Notes: generated by a model not told the origin, from the letters alone. A stretch of 64,000 nt of DNA from Verrucomicrobiota bacterium (GCA_023428905.1 JAEYWP010000016.1:62001-126000), one strand, 5' to 3'; positions 27,536 through 38,100 are shown, counted from the first letter of the stretch. Made by a program: numbers and translations.

Positions 27536-28519
27536 TCAATTCTGGGCGACGACCTTGCTGCCCTCAAAATCGAAGCGGAAGCGGACTTCCTGCAGGCCTT
27601 TTTCGCGCATGGCGTGGCGCAGGCGGGTTTTGTCCCCGGCGTAAAACATGAGGAAACCGCCGCCGCCCGCGCCGATCAGTTTGCCACCGAGGGCGCCGTT
27701 CTGCATCGCGTGGTCGTACCAGTCGTTGATGTGGGCGTTGCTCATGCCGGAGCTGCGCGCCTTCTTGCGCTGCCAGTGGACGTCCATCAGCCGCGCAAAC
27801 TCTTCGAGGTTGTCGGTCTCCAGGCATTCCAAGGACTTGTAGCCGAGTTCCTTGGTAAAGTGGAGGTTGTCCAGCATCGCCTGGTCGTTCTGCTTGGAGC
27901 GCTCGTTCTGGTCCTTGAGGATGGCGGAGGCGCTGCGGGAATAGCCGGTGAAAAAGAGCAGCAGATTGTCCTCCAGGTTAAAGAGGGTCTCCTCGGAGAT
28001 ACGGCAGGGACGGTATTCCACCCGGCCGTCCTTGTGGAAGGTGAAGGCGGTGATGCCGCCGACAGCGGCGATGTACTGGTCCTGTTTGCCGATGGGCTCA
28101 CCGAGTTTGTTCAGCTCGATCTCGCAGGCTTCCTCCGCCAGTTCGGCCGGCGAGACCAGGGTGCGTTTGGAGGCGTGCAGTGCCTTGAGCAGCGCGGTGG
28201 TGAAGCTGCCGGAGGAGCCCAGGCCAGTGCCGCCGGGAATGTCGGCCATCGACGTCAGCTCAAGGTGCGGATCCGTCACGCCCGTCAGTTTCAGGGCCTC
28301 GCGCACGATCGGGTGCTCGATCTGGTCCACTGCCTGCACGCGCTCCAGCTTGGAGTATTTGATGATGATCTCCTGCTGGAAGGTGCGGTGCTGGGTGATG
28401 TACACGTACTTGTCGATCGCCGCCGCGACGAGGAAACCGCCGTGTTCGCGGTAGTACGACGGGAGGTCGGTGCCTCCACCGCCGAGGGAAACGCGCAAGG
28501 GAGATCGCGTGATGATCAT
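27536..28519 (-). CDS. hddA: D-glycero-alpha-D-manno-heptose 7-phosphate kinase, GHMP family
   Basis: Phosphorylates the anomeric hydroxyl to give the alpha-1,7-bisphosphate. The 327-aa GHMP kinase begins with TRSPLRVSLGGGGTDLPSYY and has the ATP-binding GGTGLGSSGSFTTALLKAL and a C-terminal KLIGAGGGGFLMFYA motif, all diagnostic. It is the first gene of hddA-hddC-gmhA-gmhB-transaldolase; the alpha-selective kinase points to the GDP-heptose branch rather than ADP-L-glycero-heptose. Confidence 0.92.
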   Translation of the reverse strand: MIITRSPLRVSLGGGGTDLPSYYREHGGFLVAAAIDKYVYITQHRTFQQEIIIKYSKLERVQAVDQIEHPIVREALKLTGVTDPHLELTSMADIPGGTGLGSSGSFTTALLKALHASKRTLVSPAELAEEACEIELNKLGEPIGKQDQYIAAVGGITAFTFHKDGRVEYRPCRISEETLFNLEDNLLLFFTGYSRSASAILKDQNERSKQNDQAMLDNLHFTKELGYKSLECLETDNLEEFARLMDVHWQRKKARSSGMSNAHINDWYDHAMQNGALGGKLIGAGGGGFLMFYAGDKTRLRHAMREKGLQEVRFRFDFEGSKVVAQN

Positions 28520-28630
28520 GGGAGACGAAAAAGGTAAGGGGGCAGGGAGGTGAAGAAGAAAAAGTGTTTAAACCCTCGCCCGGCAGTAGCGGGTTTGGCG
28601 TTCACTCCTGTCCACGCGCGGTGCGGCGTG

Positions 28631-29650
28631 TCAGAGACCTGCGGTAGAGACCGGGAAGCCGCTGCGGCGATAGATCTCCTCCACTGCCTCCAGCGTGCGG
28701 ATACCCTCCGCCAGACCGGGGGTGGGTTCACGTCCCAGGCGGATGTCCTCGATGAACGTGTTGGTTTCGACCGCCCACGAGTCGTCGCCTCGCGGATACT
28801 CGTAAATGGTGGTCTCGGGCGGACCCATTTCCGGGAGCATGCGGTAGTGGGCGAGGCGCTCGAGCCCGTAGCTGCCGCCGAGTCCGTCGATCGCGAGCTT
28901 GGCGTCGCGACCGTAGATCTCGAGGGAGAAGAGGTTCTTCCACTCTGTGCAGCTGACGTGGAGCCAGGCGGTCTGGCCGGCCGCGGTGCGCAGGCTGACA
29001 AAGGCGTTGTCATCGACCTTCATGTCCCAGAAGTAGGTCGCGGCGTGGCCCTCCACCGTGGCGATGTCGCCGAGGTACCATTGGGCGAGGTCGATCAGGT
29101 GCACCCCCTGGTCGATCAGTTCGCCGCCGCCGGAGAGGGCTGGGTCGGCGCGCCATTCCCGGTCGTAGCCCCTGCGGCCGCCGTGGCCGTAACGGGCGCG
29201 CAGGAACATCAAGGGACCCAGGACGCCGGCGTCGAGCAGCTGGCGGGCTTTCTGCAGGGCGGGGTGAAAGCGGTGGTTGTAACCGATCCGGACCTTCGCA
29301 CCGGTGCGGACGGCGGCTTCCCGGATGGCGCGCAGCTGGGCTGCGTTGAGGGCGCCCGGCTTTTCCACCAGCACGTGTTTCCCCGCTTTGACCGCCGCCA
29401 GAGTAATGGGAGCGAGGGCGGCGTTGAGGGTGGCGACGATCACGGCGGTGACCTGGGGGTCGGCCAGGATCTCTCCGTAGTCTGTTGATGCGCGGCATCC
29501 AGGCACAAGGCTCGCGAGGTCACGGGCCCGGGTCGCGTCGAGATCGCAGGTATAAAGGATCGTGGCGCGCTGCTTCATCGCAAGAAGCCGTTTCCGGCCA
29601 ATCAGGCCACATCCGACGATTGCGAACCGCAGCGCAGGCATTTCTGACAT
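28631..29650 (-). CDS. Gfo/Idh/MocA family oxidoreductase
   Basis: NAD(P)-dependent sugar oxidoreductase, 339 aa from the ATG at 29650 (MSEMPALRFAIVGCGLIGRK). A Rossmann domain carries GCGLIG, then VLVEKPGAL with the conserved Lys-Pro, IGYNHRFHPAL, and GGGELIDQGVHLIDLAQWYL with the catalytic Asp/His pair of this family. It lies 110 bases before hddA and 61 bases after the GT-C gene stop. It may modify the nucleotide-linked heptose or another sugar of the locus. Confidence 0.85.
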   Translation of the reverse strand: MSEMPALRFAIVGCGLIGRKRLLAMKQRATILYTCDLDATRARDLASLVPGCRASTDYGEILADPQVTAVIVATLNAALAPITLAAVKAGKHVLVEKPGALNAAQLRAIREAAVRTGAKVRIGYNHRFHPALQKARQLLDAGVLGPLMFLRARYGHGGRRGYDREWRADPALSGGGELIDQGVHLIDLAQWYLGDIATVEGHAATYFWDMKVDDNAFVSLRTAAGQTAWLHVSCTEWKNLFSLEIYGRDAKLAIDGLGGSYGLERLAHYRMLPEMGPPETTIYEYPRGDDSWAVETNTFIEDIRLGREPTPGLAEGIRTLEAVEEIYRRSGFPVSTAGL

Positions 29651-29711
29651 ATGCGCTGAAGATTCATCTCTCTCAGGGCGGCGCGGCAAGGACGAAACCT
29701 GCTCCCAAGGT

Positions 29712-31688
29712 TCACCGATCGGCATCCAGAATCTCTTGCCATAAGTCCCTGGGGAACCGCCGAAAGCCCAGGATCTCCGCGTCCAAACGGCCGATGGCGG
29801 TGGAAGCCCCGATCAGGTTCAGGCCGTAATGGATTTCTGATGACGCGTTGGCATGGGCCACCACTTCCTCGTCCAGGACGCGTTCACCGTTGAAGAGCAC
29901 AACCAGCCTGCGCTTCAGCGGCTCCAACTCCGGGGCACTCTCGAACAGGGCATCAGTCCCTGGAGGATAAAGGGAGCCGAGGGAAACCACCAACTTTTGT
30001 GCGGTGCCGCGAGAGAGCGGAAGCGCCTTTGAGACCAGATGTGGACCACCCCAGTGATCCAAGGCGAAACGAACGTGCTCCGCGTCTTCATAGAAGGCGT
30101 AGAGCAAATCCCCAGCTCCAGGTCGCCCCGTGGACAGCAGGGGCTCCGGCTGAAAACCCTTGGGTGTGGCCTCCCAGCGCAGGGTCAATTCGACCGGCCC
30201 CGGAAACTCTCGCGAGGTGGGGCCTCCCGCATCCAGCCGAACGATCCTCATGGACAAATCGCGATCCAGATAGCGGCGCCGCGCCGCCTCTGAATAACCC
30301 TCGTAAAGGTACGGAATGTATTGAAATGGATGTGCTCGTCGCAGCACGACCCGGCCCTGCGCCTGCTTGGCGGGAGCCCAGTCAGGATTGTGCAGGAATA
30401 CATCATTCTCGACGCGGTACGGTCCATGGTCGGCGGCGACTAATCGTGGGAGCTCGCGATAACACATCGCGCTGAAATCCGTCGGAAACATCTGCCTTAA
30501 TGGCAGCGCAAAGTTAAGGGCCGTCACCAAGATGAGGGCGATTGTTCCATAACCGGCGATCCACCTCGGGCGGTTATGTCCACGCCAAAGTCGAACGACA
30601 ACATGCGCCGCAACTAGGCACATGAATGGTGCGAGAATTCGGACGTGCCGCGCTGCCACCGTGAAGCGTGGAATCACGTCAGAGGGGATCACCAGGGCGG
30701 CATAAAGCAGGACGGTGATCAATACGGAGACACAGAGCGGCGAAACCCTGCGCTCCCGCGCGCAGAGGAACACAGCCACGATCAGGGCAACTGACCAGCC
30801 CACGAAGATCAGGCCTTCCGTCTCGAGAAAGTACTGCGGGATGAAACGCCATGCGATCCCGAAGTCTCCATGGTTCACGGTACCGGCAAACTTCACGTAG
30901 GAGGTGATGAGGTCCACACCAAGAACCCGCCCCACAAGCAGTGTGAGCAGAATCGGTGCAACAAGTCCGGCGAAGGCAAAGGACGCTTTCCTGAACGCAT
31001 CGCGGACGCCCTGCCACGGTAGCAGGGTGTGGACGACCAGCAGCACCCCGCCCAGAACCCAATATCCATTGTACGACAGGAATCCAAGGCTCGCCCAGAC
31101 ACCGGCCATCAGGCTGCGGCGCACCAGGCCCTGAGCAGCATTCTGGCTGGCAATCAGGGAAAAAAGAAAGAACCCCAGTGATAAGTCGTACGGGAAGAGA
31201 TGTCGGCTGTAGTAAAAGAGCGAGGCGCTGCAGGCGGCAAAAACCACCGCGAAGAAAACTTCCGTCTCATCGCCACCGAGGGCGCGCGCGATTCGTCCGA
31301 TCAACCACAGCGTCCACACCGAAACGGCGGCGAACGCCAGTGTCGGCACCATGATCGAGGTCTTGAACCCCTCCTGCACCAGGGCAGGCAGCACAGCCAC
31401 GAGTTTAAAGAGCAGATGGTCGGCCCCCTCGAACACACGCAGGAGCGCCTCGTGCACGTGGCCTTGCAATACCAGAGCCGCCGCTTGCCGCGACGTTTCG
31501 TAGCGGGCCTCGTCCGGCCAGAAATACTGACCCCCGCCGAACACCAGCACGCAGCGAAGTAAAAATGCAGCGGCAAGGACGATCCACGTCATGAGCCTGA
31601 CGGGGTAACGACGCGACGTGCTCGCCGGGGGCGCCATTGCGCCGACGTCCCCGGATGCGCCAGCGGAGTGTTGCAGCTTGTCAGGCAT
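29712..31688 (-). CDS. GT-C-like membrane protein with one C-terminal DHWG repeat
   Basis: A 658-aa protein from the ATG at 31688. The N-terminal half has about 10-11 membrane helices, with a first loop of YFWPDEARYETSRQAAALVL; the Asp-Glu is typical of PMT/ArnT (GT39/GT83) enzymes. After the last helix, residues about 497-650 form one DHWG repeat: PLLSTGRPGAGDLLYAFY, VRFALDHWGG, VVSLGSLYPPGTDALF, LVVLFNGERVLDEEV, YGLNLIGAST. Its ATG overlaps a plus-strand ATG as CATG. The membrane part is less similar to the other repeat proteins, suggesting the repeat moved between membrane modules. Confidence 0.75.
   Translation of the reverse strand: MPDKLQHSAGASGDVGAMAPPASTSRRYPVRLMTWIVLAAAFLLRCVLVFGGGQYFWPDEARYETSRQAAALVLQGHVHEALLRVFEGADHLLFKLVAVLPALVQEGFKTSIMVPTLAFAAVSVWTLWLIGRIARALGGDETEVFFAVVFAACSASLFYYSRHLFPYDLSLGFFLFSLIASQNAAQGLVRRSLMAGVWASLGFLSYNGYWVLGGVLLVVHTLLPWQGVRDAFRKASFAFAGLVAPILLTLLVGRVLGVDLITSYVKFAGTVNHGDFGIAWRFIPQYFLETEGLIFVGWSVALIVAVFLCARERRVSPLCVSVLITVLLYAALVIPSDVIPRFTVAARHVRILAPFMCLVAAHVVVRLWRGHNRPRWIAGYGTIALILVTALNFALPLRQMFPTDFSAMCYRELPRLVAADHGPYRVENDVFLHNPDWAPAKQAQGRVVLRRAHPFQYIPYLYEGYSEAARRRYLDRDLSMRIVRLDAGGPTSREFPGPVELTLRWEATPKGFQPEPLLSTGRPGAGDLLYAFYEDAEHVRFALDHWGGPHLVSKALPLSRGTAQKLVVSLGSLYPPGTDALFESAPELEPLKRRLVVLFNGERVLDEEVVAHANASSEIHYGLNLIGASTAIGRLDAEILGFRRFPRDLWQEILDADR
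29739..30200 (-). repeat. DHWG beta-rich repeat, single copy
   Basis: Protein-level repeat of about 150 residues. It has the same order of elements as in the other four proteins: strand, PLL.TG, D.LY, DHWG, LGSL.PP, F.G..VLD, G.N..G, F.A.I...RR. Confidence 0.7.
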
Positions 31689-31716
31689 GAAGAGGCGCCT
31701 TTTTCTGGGCGGTTTG

Positions 31717-32232
31717 ATGTTCAAGCAAGAGTATATCCGGCGGCTCCTCCGGTTTGGTACCGTGGGGGTGCTGGTGATGTTTTTTTTCATGGGCCTGAAC
31801 GGGCTTCTTGCCCGCGTGGTTTCCGCCCAGGCGGCCTTCTTCCTGGCGTACCCTCCGGCACTGCTTGTCCACTTCCTGCTGAACAAGGTTTGGACGTTCC
31901 AGGATCGCCGCACCACGAGCGGGCGTCACATCGCCGAGTATCTCTACACCGTTCTGGTCACCTTCCTGATCCAGTGGCCGGTGTTCACCGTCTGCCACGC
32001 GGTGTTCGGTTTTCCAGGATGGCTGGCGGCGGGGGCCGCCAACCTGCTGCAGATGTGCGCGAGCTTTCTCCTGATGCAGGTGCGGGTGTTCGGACCGCCG
32101 ACTATCGGCAAGGATGAGTCAGCCCGGGGAGCGTGGCGTCGTCTGGCCGTTCTCGTGATCGGGCTGTCGGTTGCAGCCGTCCTGGCTTGGATCGCTTTCG
32201 GACAACAGGGAATTCCCTGGGACGCTAGATGA
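31717..32232 (+). CDS. GtrA-like membrane protein
   Basis: A 171-aa protein with four to five hydrophobic helices. MFKQEYIRRLLRFGTVGVLV, LLVHFLLNKVWTFQDRR and ANLLQMCASFLLMQVRVF match the GtrA/DPMS family, thought to aid flipping of polyprenyl-phosphate sugars across the inner membrane. The WTFQ/RVF pattern is the family's hallmark. The start may be ATG 31717, or ATG 31687, which overlaps the divergent gene. Its stop overlaps the next start as ATGA, so it is cotranslated with the giant membrane protein at 32229. An extra C-terminal helix is present. Confidence 0.85.
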   Translation: MFKQEYIRRLLRFGTVGVLVMFFFMGLNGLLARVVSAQAAFFLAYPPALLVHFLLNKVWTFQDRRTTSGRHIAEYLYTVLVTFLIQWPVFTVCHAVFGFPGWLAAGAANLLQMCASFLLMQVRVFGPPTIGKDESARGAWRRLAVLVIGLSVAAVLAWIAFGQQGIPWDAR

Positions 32233-35159
32233 GCGGGACTCGGCCCATCAGGCTTGCGTTTCGACAGGCCCGAGCGCCTGGCTCGACTGTCGGTGCGCTG
32301 GTCGTGGTGGCGATTCTGGCCTGGCTGTGCTTCCACGGCAAAGCGCCGCCTCTTCCAGCTTCCGAGCACGGAGACTATTTTAATCTCCTGGTGGACGGGC
32401 TCCTGAAGGGGCACACGTACCTCGACCTCCCGGTGCCCGCAGAGCTGGCGGCGTTGGAGTCACCCTGGAATCCTGCGCAGCGTCCAGACTCCATTCCGGT
32501 TCCGGCGGACATCAGTTATCGGGACGGGCGATATTTTCTTTATTTTGGCATCACCCCGGTGGTGGTGCTCTTTCTGCCTTTCCGCCTGCTCACGGGTGTG
32601 GATCTACCGATGCAGGTGGCCGTTTTCCTTTTTGCCGGGTCTTCCGTCTTTCTGTTGGGTGCGGTGTGGCAACGGCTCCTGCAATGGTATGCCCCGGCTA
32701 GCGCCGCATGGCTGCTTCCCGCCGGAACGCTGGTCTGCGGGCTGGGGGGCGGATTGGTGCCGGTGGTTGTGCGCTCCAGCGTCTGGGAACTGCCGATTGC
32801 GGCGTCGCAGTGTTTTGTGGCCGCCTTCGTCCTGGCGGTGTTGAATGCGTCGCGAGGGCTGCGCTGCACGAGGGCGCTCGCCGCGGCGGGCGTGTTCCTC
32901 GGATGCGCGGTGGGTGCGCGGCCCACCATGGTCCTCTTGGTTCCTCTTCTGTTACTGGTCGCATTTCGCTCTAGCGGTGGCACTTCGGTGGGCGCCCACA
33001 AACCTGGCTGCCGGTGGCGACGTATCCTTGCCGCCGGGATACCGCTCGCCGTGATCGGTCTTCTTCTCGCCGCCTACAACACGGTGCGCTTCGGAAACCC
33101 TGCCGAATTCGGACTGAACTATCAGCTGACCTCGCGGCACGAGGCCGCTGCCCAACATTTCAGTCTCGGTTATGTCCCGTACAATTTGCTGGCGTATTTC
33201 GGAACGGCGCCGAAAGCAGCAACCCTTTTCCCTTTTATCAGCGCGGGCTCTCTGCCGGAGAGTCCGACCGGGTACTACATTGCCGAATACCCGTTCGGAT
33301 CATTGTACCTGGCCCCCGTGCTGTGGTTTACCTTGCTTGTCCCGGTACTCGCCATGACCGGCCCACGCACATCCCAATTCAACCGTGGTCTTCTTCCGCT
33401 GGCGGGTGTGGCGGCTATCACCACATCGATCCTTCTCTGTTTCGATACGGCTACGCCGCGCTACACGGCTGATTTCCTGCCTTGGTGGCTGCTTCTTGGG
33501 TTGGTCGGATTTGCGGTCCTCGGATCGCGCCTGACATCCGCGTGGATGCGGCGGGCCATGGATTGCATTTTTGGCATCGCGGCCGCTGCCACCTGCATCC
33601 TCGCACTTTTTGCCGGTTTCACCTACTACGGAATCCTCGAGTTCAACAACCCGAGGCATTATGCGGTCATTGCGCGCGCATTTAACCTTCCGATCGCGTG
33701 GTATGAAGCCCTGAACAGGACGCCACGGGGCGGTGTCGAGCTAACGCTTCGATTCCCGCCATACGCTGGGGGCGTGACGGAAGAACCGCTCCTGCGCCTG
33801 GGGCGTGATACGGGTGATCACGCCGAGCTATGGGTTCGGTACGAGGAAGCGAGTCGTGCGCGCCTCGTTTATCGGCGATCCGACTTGCCCGCTCTCGAGT
33901 CTCAGCCCTTCCGGTTCGTGAGCGATGCCGAGGCCACCTTGCACATCGAATCTGGCGCCTTGCTCCCTTCGGATTATCATCCCGCGCTCGCCGACCTGAC
34001 GCCCGTTGAGTCCCGCTGGCACCGCCGGTGGGTCACCGTCCGGCTCAATGGTGAGTTGCTTCTCGACGCGGTGCAGCCCGAGGGGCGAGTGGATGCCGGG
34101 GCGGTCGAGGTAGGCGCCGATGCCGGTGTTCCGCAGGGGCAGGAGTTTACCGGGACCATCCTGGGGGTGCGCAGGACCGGAATCCCCCGCAGTCTTCGCT
34201 CTGCACGGCAGGTTGCGGACGTTCGACTGGAAATGAATCCGCCTCGTTTTACCGCCCCGTATTCACCTGTCCCGGAAATCGAAGTGCCGCAGCCAGGCAT
34301 GCCGCATCCACTGGTGGGTACGGGCCGGGCAGGTCGCTCCGATCTGGTGACCCTTCGCCGCATTGATGAAACCCATGTCGAGTTTGCCTACGAACGATGG
34401 GGTGCCGGCCGCTTCACCAGCGAGCCGGTGCCAATCCCTCCTGAAGCTGCAGTCGTGGTGCAGGTCCGGCTGGGGTCGCTCCTCGACCTGAGTGAAGGCT
34501 CTCCCCTGGCAGTGCTGCGCAACACGCTCGCCATATGGCTGGGCGATAGACCGGTATGGTGGCAACGCCTTGCCGAGCCGTTGTCTGCCGCGGAACCCGA
34601 TTTTCTCGCATGGAACCCCCTCCGTTCCAATGCCGCCGCCGAGCAGTTCCATGGCCGCATCGGGCGCTGGAGCGGTGCCTTGCGGCTTGCCCCCTGGAAG
34701 TCTGGCAGTTTCCCCGGCGTGCGGCTGCTCGTGGGGGGGAGGGGAACAGGCGTGGATCCGTTGCTTGCCGTGGGTCAAGCCGGCAAAGCTAACACACTGG
34801 CGATCCGGTGGGTGGGGGAGGACCGGGTGGTGCTGGTGTATGACCATTGGGGATACGGCATGTACGAGAGTAACGCGGTGGAATGGCGCGCCGGCCAGGC
34901 GCGCCAGGTTGACATCCGGTGGTCTGCACTCGACCTTCTGGATCGCGGAGAGAGCGGCGCAATCGCCTCCGGTCAGCTCGAGGTCTGGCTCGATGGTGCG
35001 TCCATCTGGAAACGGGATGTTCCGTTTTATGTCAGCGCCTCCGCCACCGTGGCGTTGGGAAAAAACCGCGCCGGCTCGTCGATCTGCGCTCCGGAAATGT
35101 CTGCGGTTATGCTCGACATCGCTCAGTGGGATGGCAGCCCGGGGGATGCAAATCGGTGA
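32229..35159 (+). CDS. Giant GT-C-like membrane protein with three DHWG repeats
   Basis: A 976-aa protein. Residues about 1-490 are a multi-helix module shared with 35159, 43266 and 54665: DYFNLLVDGLLKG, SYRDGRYFLYFGITPVV, GCAVGARPTM, YNTVRFGNPAEFGLNYQL and RYTADFLPWW. Residues about 501-655, 663-812 and 818-970 are three diverged repeats, the third with LVYDHWGYGMYES and LEVWLDGASIW. The first helix suggests an inner-membrane protein with repeats in the periplasm. Glycosyltransferase function is inferred from topology and neighbours. It is coupled to GtrA (ATGA) and to the next gene (TGATG). Confidence 0.75.
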   Translation: MSGTRPIRLAFRQARAPGSTVGALVVVAILAWLCFHGKAPPLPASEHGDYFNLLVDGLLKGHTYLDLPVPAELAALESPWNPAQRPDSIPVPADISYRDGRYFLYFGITPVVVLFLPFRLLTGVDLPMQVAVFLFAGSSVFLLGAVWQRLLQWYAPASAAWLLPAGTLVCGLGGGLVPVVVRSSVWELPIAASQCFVAAFVLAVLNASRGLRCTRALAAAGVFLGCAVGARPTMVLLVPLLLLVAFRSSGGTSVGAHKPGCRWRRILAAGIPLAVIGLLLAAYNTVRFGNPAEFGLNYQLTSRHEAAAQHFSLGYVPYNLLAYFGTAPKAATLFPFISAGSLPESPTGYYIAEYPFGSLYLAPVLWFTLLVPVLAMTGPRTSQFNRGLLPLAGVAAITTSILLCFDTATPRYTADFLPWWLLLGLVGFAVLGSRLTSAWMRRAMDCIFGIAAAATCILALFAGFTYYGILEFNNPRHYAVIARAFNLPIAWYEALNRTPRGGVELTLRFPPYAGGVTEEPLLRLGRDTGDHAELWVRYEEASRARLVYRRSDLPALESQPFRFVSDAEATLHIESGALLPSDYHPALADLTPVESRWHRRWVTVRLNGELLLDAVQPEGRVDAGAVEVGADAGVPQGQEFTGTILGVRRTGIPRSLRSARQVADVRLEMNPPRFTAPYSPVPEIEVPQPGMPHPLVGTGRAGRSDLVTLRRIDETHVEFAYERWGAGRFTSEPVPIPPEAAVVVQVRLGSLLDLSEGSPLAVLRNTLAIWLGDRPVWWQRLAEPLSAAEPDFLAWNPLRSNAAAEQFHGRIGRWSGALRLAPWKSGSFPGVRLLVGGRGTGVDPLLAVGQAGKANTLAIRWVGEDRVVLVYDHWGYGMYESNAVEWRAGQARQVDIRWSALDLLDRGESGAIASGQLEVWLDGASIWKRDVPFYVSASATVALGKNRAGSSICAPEMSAVMLDIAQWDGSPGDANR
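33730..35140 (+). repeat. Three tandem DHWG repeats
   Basis: Copies at about 33730-34193, 34215-34665 and 34680-35140, each about 150 codons. Diagnostic parts: EPLLRLGRDTGDHAELWVRY; HPLVGTGRAGRSDL with FAYERWGAG; DPLLAVGQAGKANTL with VYDHWGYG. The copies are diverged at the protein level, with no long DNA identity. Confidence 0.7.
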
Positions 35160-38100
35160 TGGATGCTGAAATGACAGCGGTGCAGGGTGGAGACAAGGGA
35201 CCTTCGAGGGCCGTGCGCTGGGCCGTGATGGGAGCGGCTTTGCTGTGCGCCTGGTTTTTCCATTGGACGGTATCCACCAGCGGCGCATCGCTCACCGTGA
35301 GCGGGGAGCAGGAAGACTATTACAACCTGCTGGTCGACGGCTTTCAGCGTCGGCAACTTGCCATGAACGCAGAGCCTCATCCGGAGCTCCTGCGCCTGTC
35401 CCCTCCTGAACGCCCCGGTGACGCGCCCTTTCTTCTCGATGCCAGCCTGTACCAAGGAAAGTACTACCTGTATTTTGGTGCCGCGCCGGCCGTGCTGCTT
35501 TATTGGCCGTTCGCCAACTTGATCGGTCACGATCTTCCACTCGCTTGGGGTGCGTTGCTGGCGTCGTGGCTCGCACTCGCTCTCATGGCCTCCTGGTGGC
35601 TCGCGGTGCGCGCCGCCTTCTTCCCACGACTGGGCGCATTCGCCACGGGACTGGGCATGCTTGCCCTCGGCGGTGGCACCGGCATGGCGTCAATGCTGCG
35701 TCGGCCGTCTTTTTATGAAGTGGCGATCGCGTTTGGCCTGCTTGGAAGTCTGCTCGCCATCCGCTGCCTGACGGGGGCGATCCTTCAGCCCGAGAGGCGC
35801 GCGCGATGGCTGCTGGTCGCCGGACTGGGCGTCGGACTGGCGGCCGCCTCGCGATCCAGTCTGATTCCCGCCGGGATCGCCATGCTGGTGGTGGCGGCGA
35901 TCGGAGTCGCGTGGAATTTGCACCAGCGGTGGCCGCACCGCCTGCGTGAAGTGGCACGTTGCCTCGCACTGGCGGGGGCATGCACCGCGCTCGTCGGGGG
36001 CGCGATGGCCCTCTACAATCAGGCACGCTTCGGTGATCCCCTGGACTTTGGTTATGCTTACCAGCTTGGACCCCGCACCCAGCAGCCCTTCAAGGCAAGC
36101 AACGCGCGGCATAACGTCCCGCTCTATTATTTCACGTCGCCGTCCCTAAATGCCTACTTCCCCTTTGTCGCACCCGGTGATGAAGGCATCGTTCCGGCAG
36201 ACTATCTGAGTCACGAGCACGTCCACGGCCAGGCGGTCTGGCTCCCTTGCTTTGGGTTGGCGGTGCTCGCCGGAATCAGGCTGATGCAGTCCGGGAGGCG
36301 GGGCCGCGGCCTTGGTCTCATCGTCGGGCTGCTTGTGCTCGCGTTTGCCATCAACCTCGGCGTGCTCTCCCTCGCCAGTTTCCGAGCGAACCGCTACATG
36401 CTCGATTTTCATCCGCTGGGGGTGATGGCGGTGCTTCTCGCGGCATACGCCGCGCTTGCGACGCTGCGTTATCCCGCCTTGCCGATGCTGGCAGTGGGCG
36501 CACTCCTGGCCGTGTGCATTGTTTTCAACTCAGTGGCTAGCATGCAGGTCCACGGTTTTTTCCGGGAGACAGCACCGCGGGCGTACCAACGGGTGGCGCA
36601 GGTCACCGATCAGCTTGCCTGGCCGTTGCTCCGTCATGTGACCTCGACGGTGGGCGATCGCGTACTCCGACTGCAATGGCCACGTCACAATCCGGCCCAC
36701 CCGCGTCAGCCGATCCTCGCTGCCGGAAGCACGCACTTCAGTGATGTGCTGTGGATCGAATGTCTTTCCGACCGGCGGGCGCGCTTCGTGTACCAGCATG
36801 GTGCCCACGGAGAGGTGCGGGGTGACGCTTTCGAGTTCGCTCCAGAATCCTCCAGCGAGGTGCGGATATCAGGCGCGTTGCTCCTGCCCGCACCGCATCA
36901 CCCATGGTACGGCGACGCTGCGGAAATCGAGCGGTTGATGCTAAAGCGCGAACTCAAGATATGGGTGGACGGCGAACTCCGCTTTGAGCGGGACGTGCCG
37001 AGCTACGCCTCCTCGCCTCACCTGCTGCGGGTAGGCGCTTGGAAGGATCCTCAAGGCCGGACTGTGCGATCTGCCGGACCTGTTTCCATGGTGGCGACTC
37101 CAGCTCTCGCTCGCCCCATCCGAGCCTATGACTCACCGGAGGCAGGCCCCTGGCGGCTGCGACTTCGGCTTCCGAGTGGAATGGAGGGTGCGGCGGAACC
37201 GCTGGTAAGCACGGGGACAGGCGAGGCCTTCGATGTGCTCGCCGTCTGGTACGTGCGTCCAGGCGTCGTGCGCTTGATGCATGACAAGGCCGGCGCCGGC
37301 GCACGTTATTCCGTGGAGTTCGCCGTCGACCCAGCGGAAGAGAATTTTGTGGAGATCAACGGCCCCATGGCGTTTGCATCCGTCCACCTTTCCACAGGGA
37401 GACCCCACCTGAGGACCTTGCCACCCATCCGCTTGAGTGTGCGCTGGAATGGGCGCGATGTTTTCGAGTCGGTGGAACCTCCGCATCCGATCCAACCGGG
37501 GCAGGTCTATTTTGGATACAATGCTTGGACCTCCTCGGGCACCCGCCGGGCATTCTCGGGCGATGCATTCACGCGTTTGAAGAACAGCCCTCGCTACACA
37601 CTCGCGGCAGGCGCCCTGCAGGTCAGCTTGGAGCGCGCCCTCCTCGCGGGTCTGGGCGGCGGCGATCTCTTGAACCTGGTGAACGCAGAGGAGGAGCGCG
37701 CCGCGCTCGTATGGTCTTCGCCGGCTGGTTCCAGCACCTTTCAATTGGGCTGGCTCACGGCGGAGGCACAAACGTGGACCGACCCGCTGGCCTGGCCGGA
37801 GGGGGGTCAGATCGAGCTTCAATTGCGGATTCCCGAGTCCACGGCTGACGCGAATGGCTTTTCCACCCCGGGTTGGGTGAACGTCGATGTTGCGCACCGT
37901 CCGGTTCTTTCGGTGCGCACCGCGCTTTTCGAGAAACATCCGGTGGTTGCGGGATCACTGGTGGCGGTGGACTGGAGGGGATCGGGTCGATCCACGTCCG
38001 CAGCACCGATCGTCTCGACACCGGCAACGCTGGCACTTCCTGGCCGAATGGAAATCAGGTTCGCACTTTCGCGGCAGCGCGCGGTCGTTGGGAGTGACCC

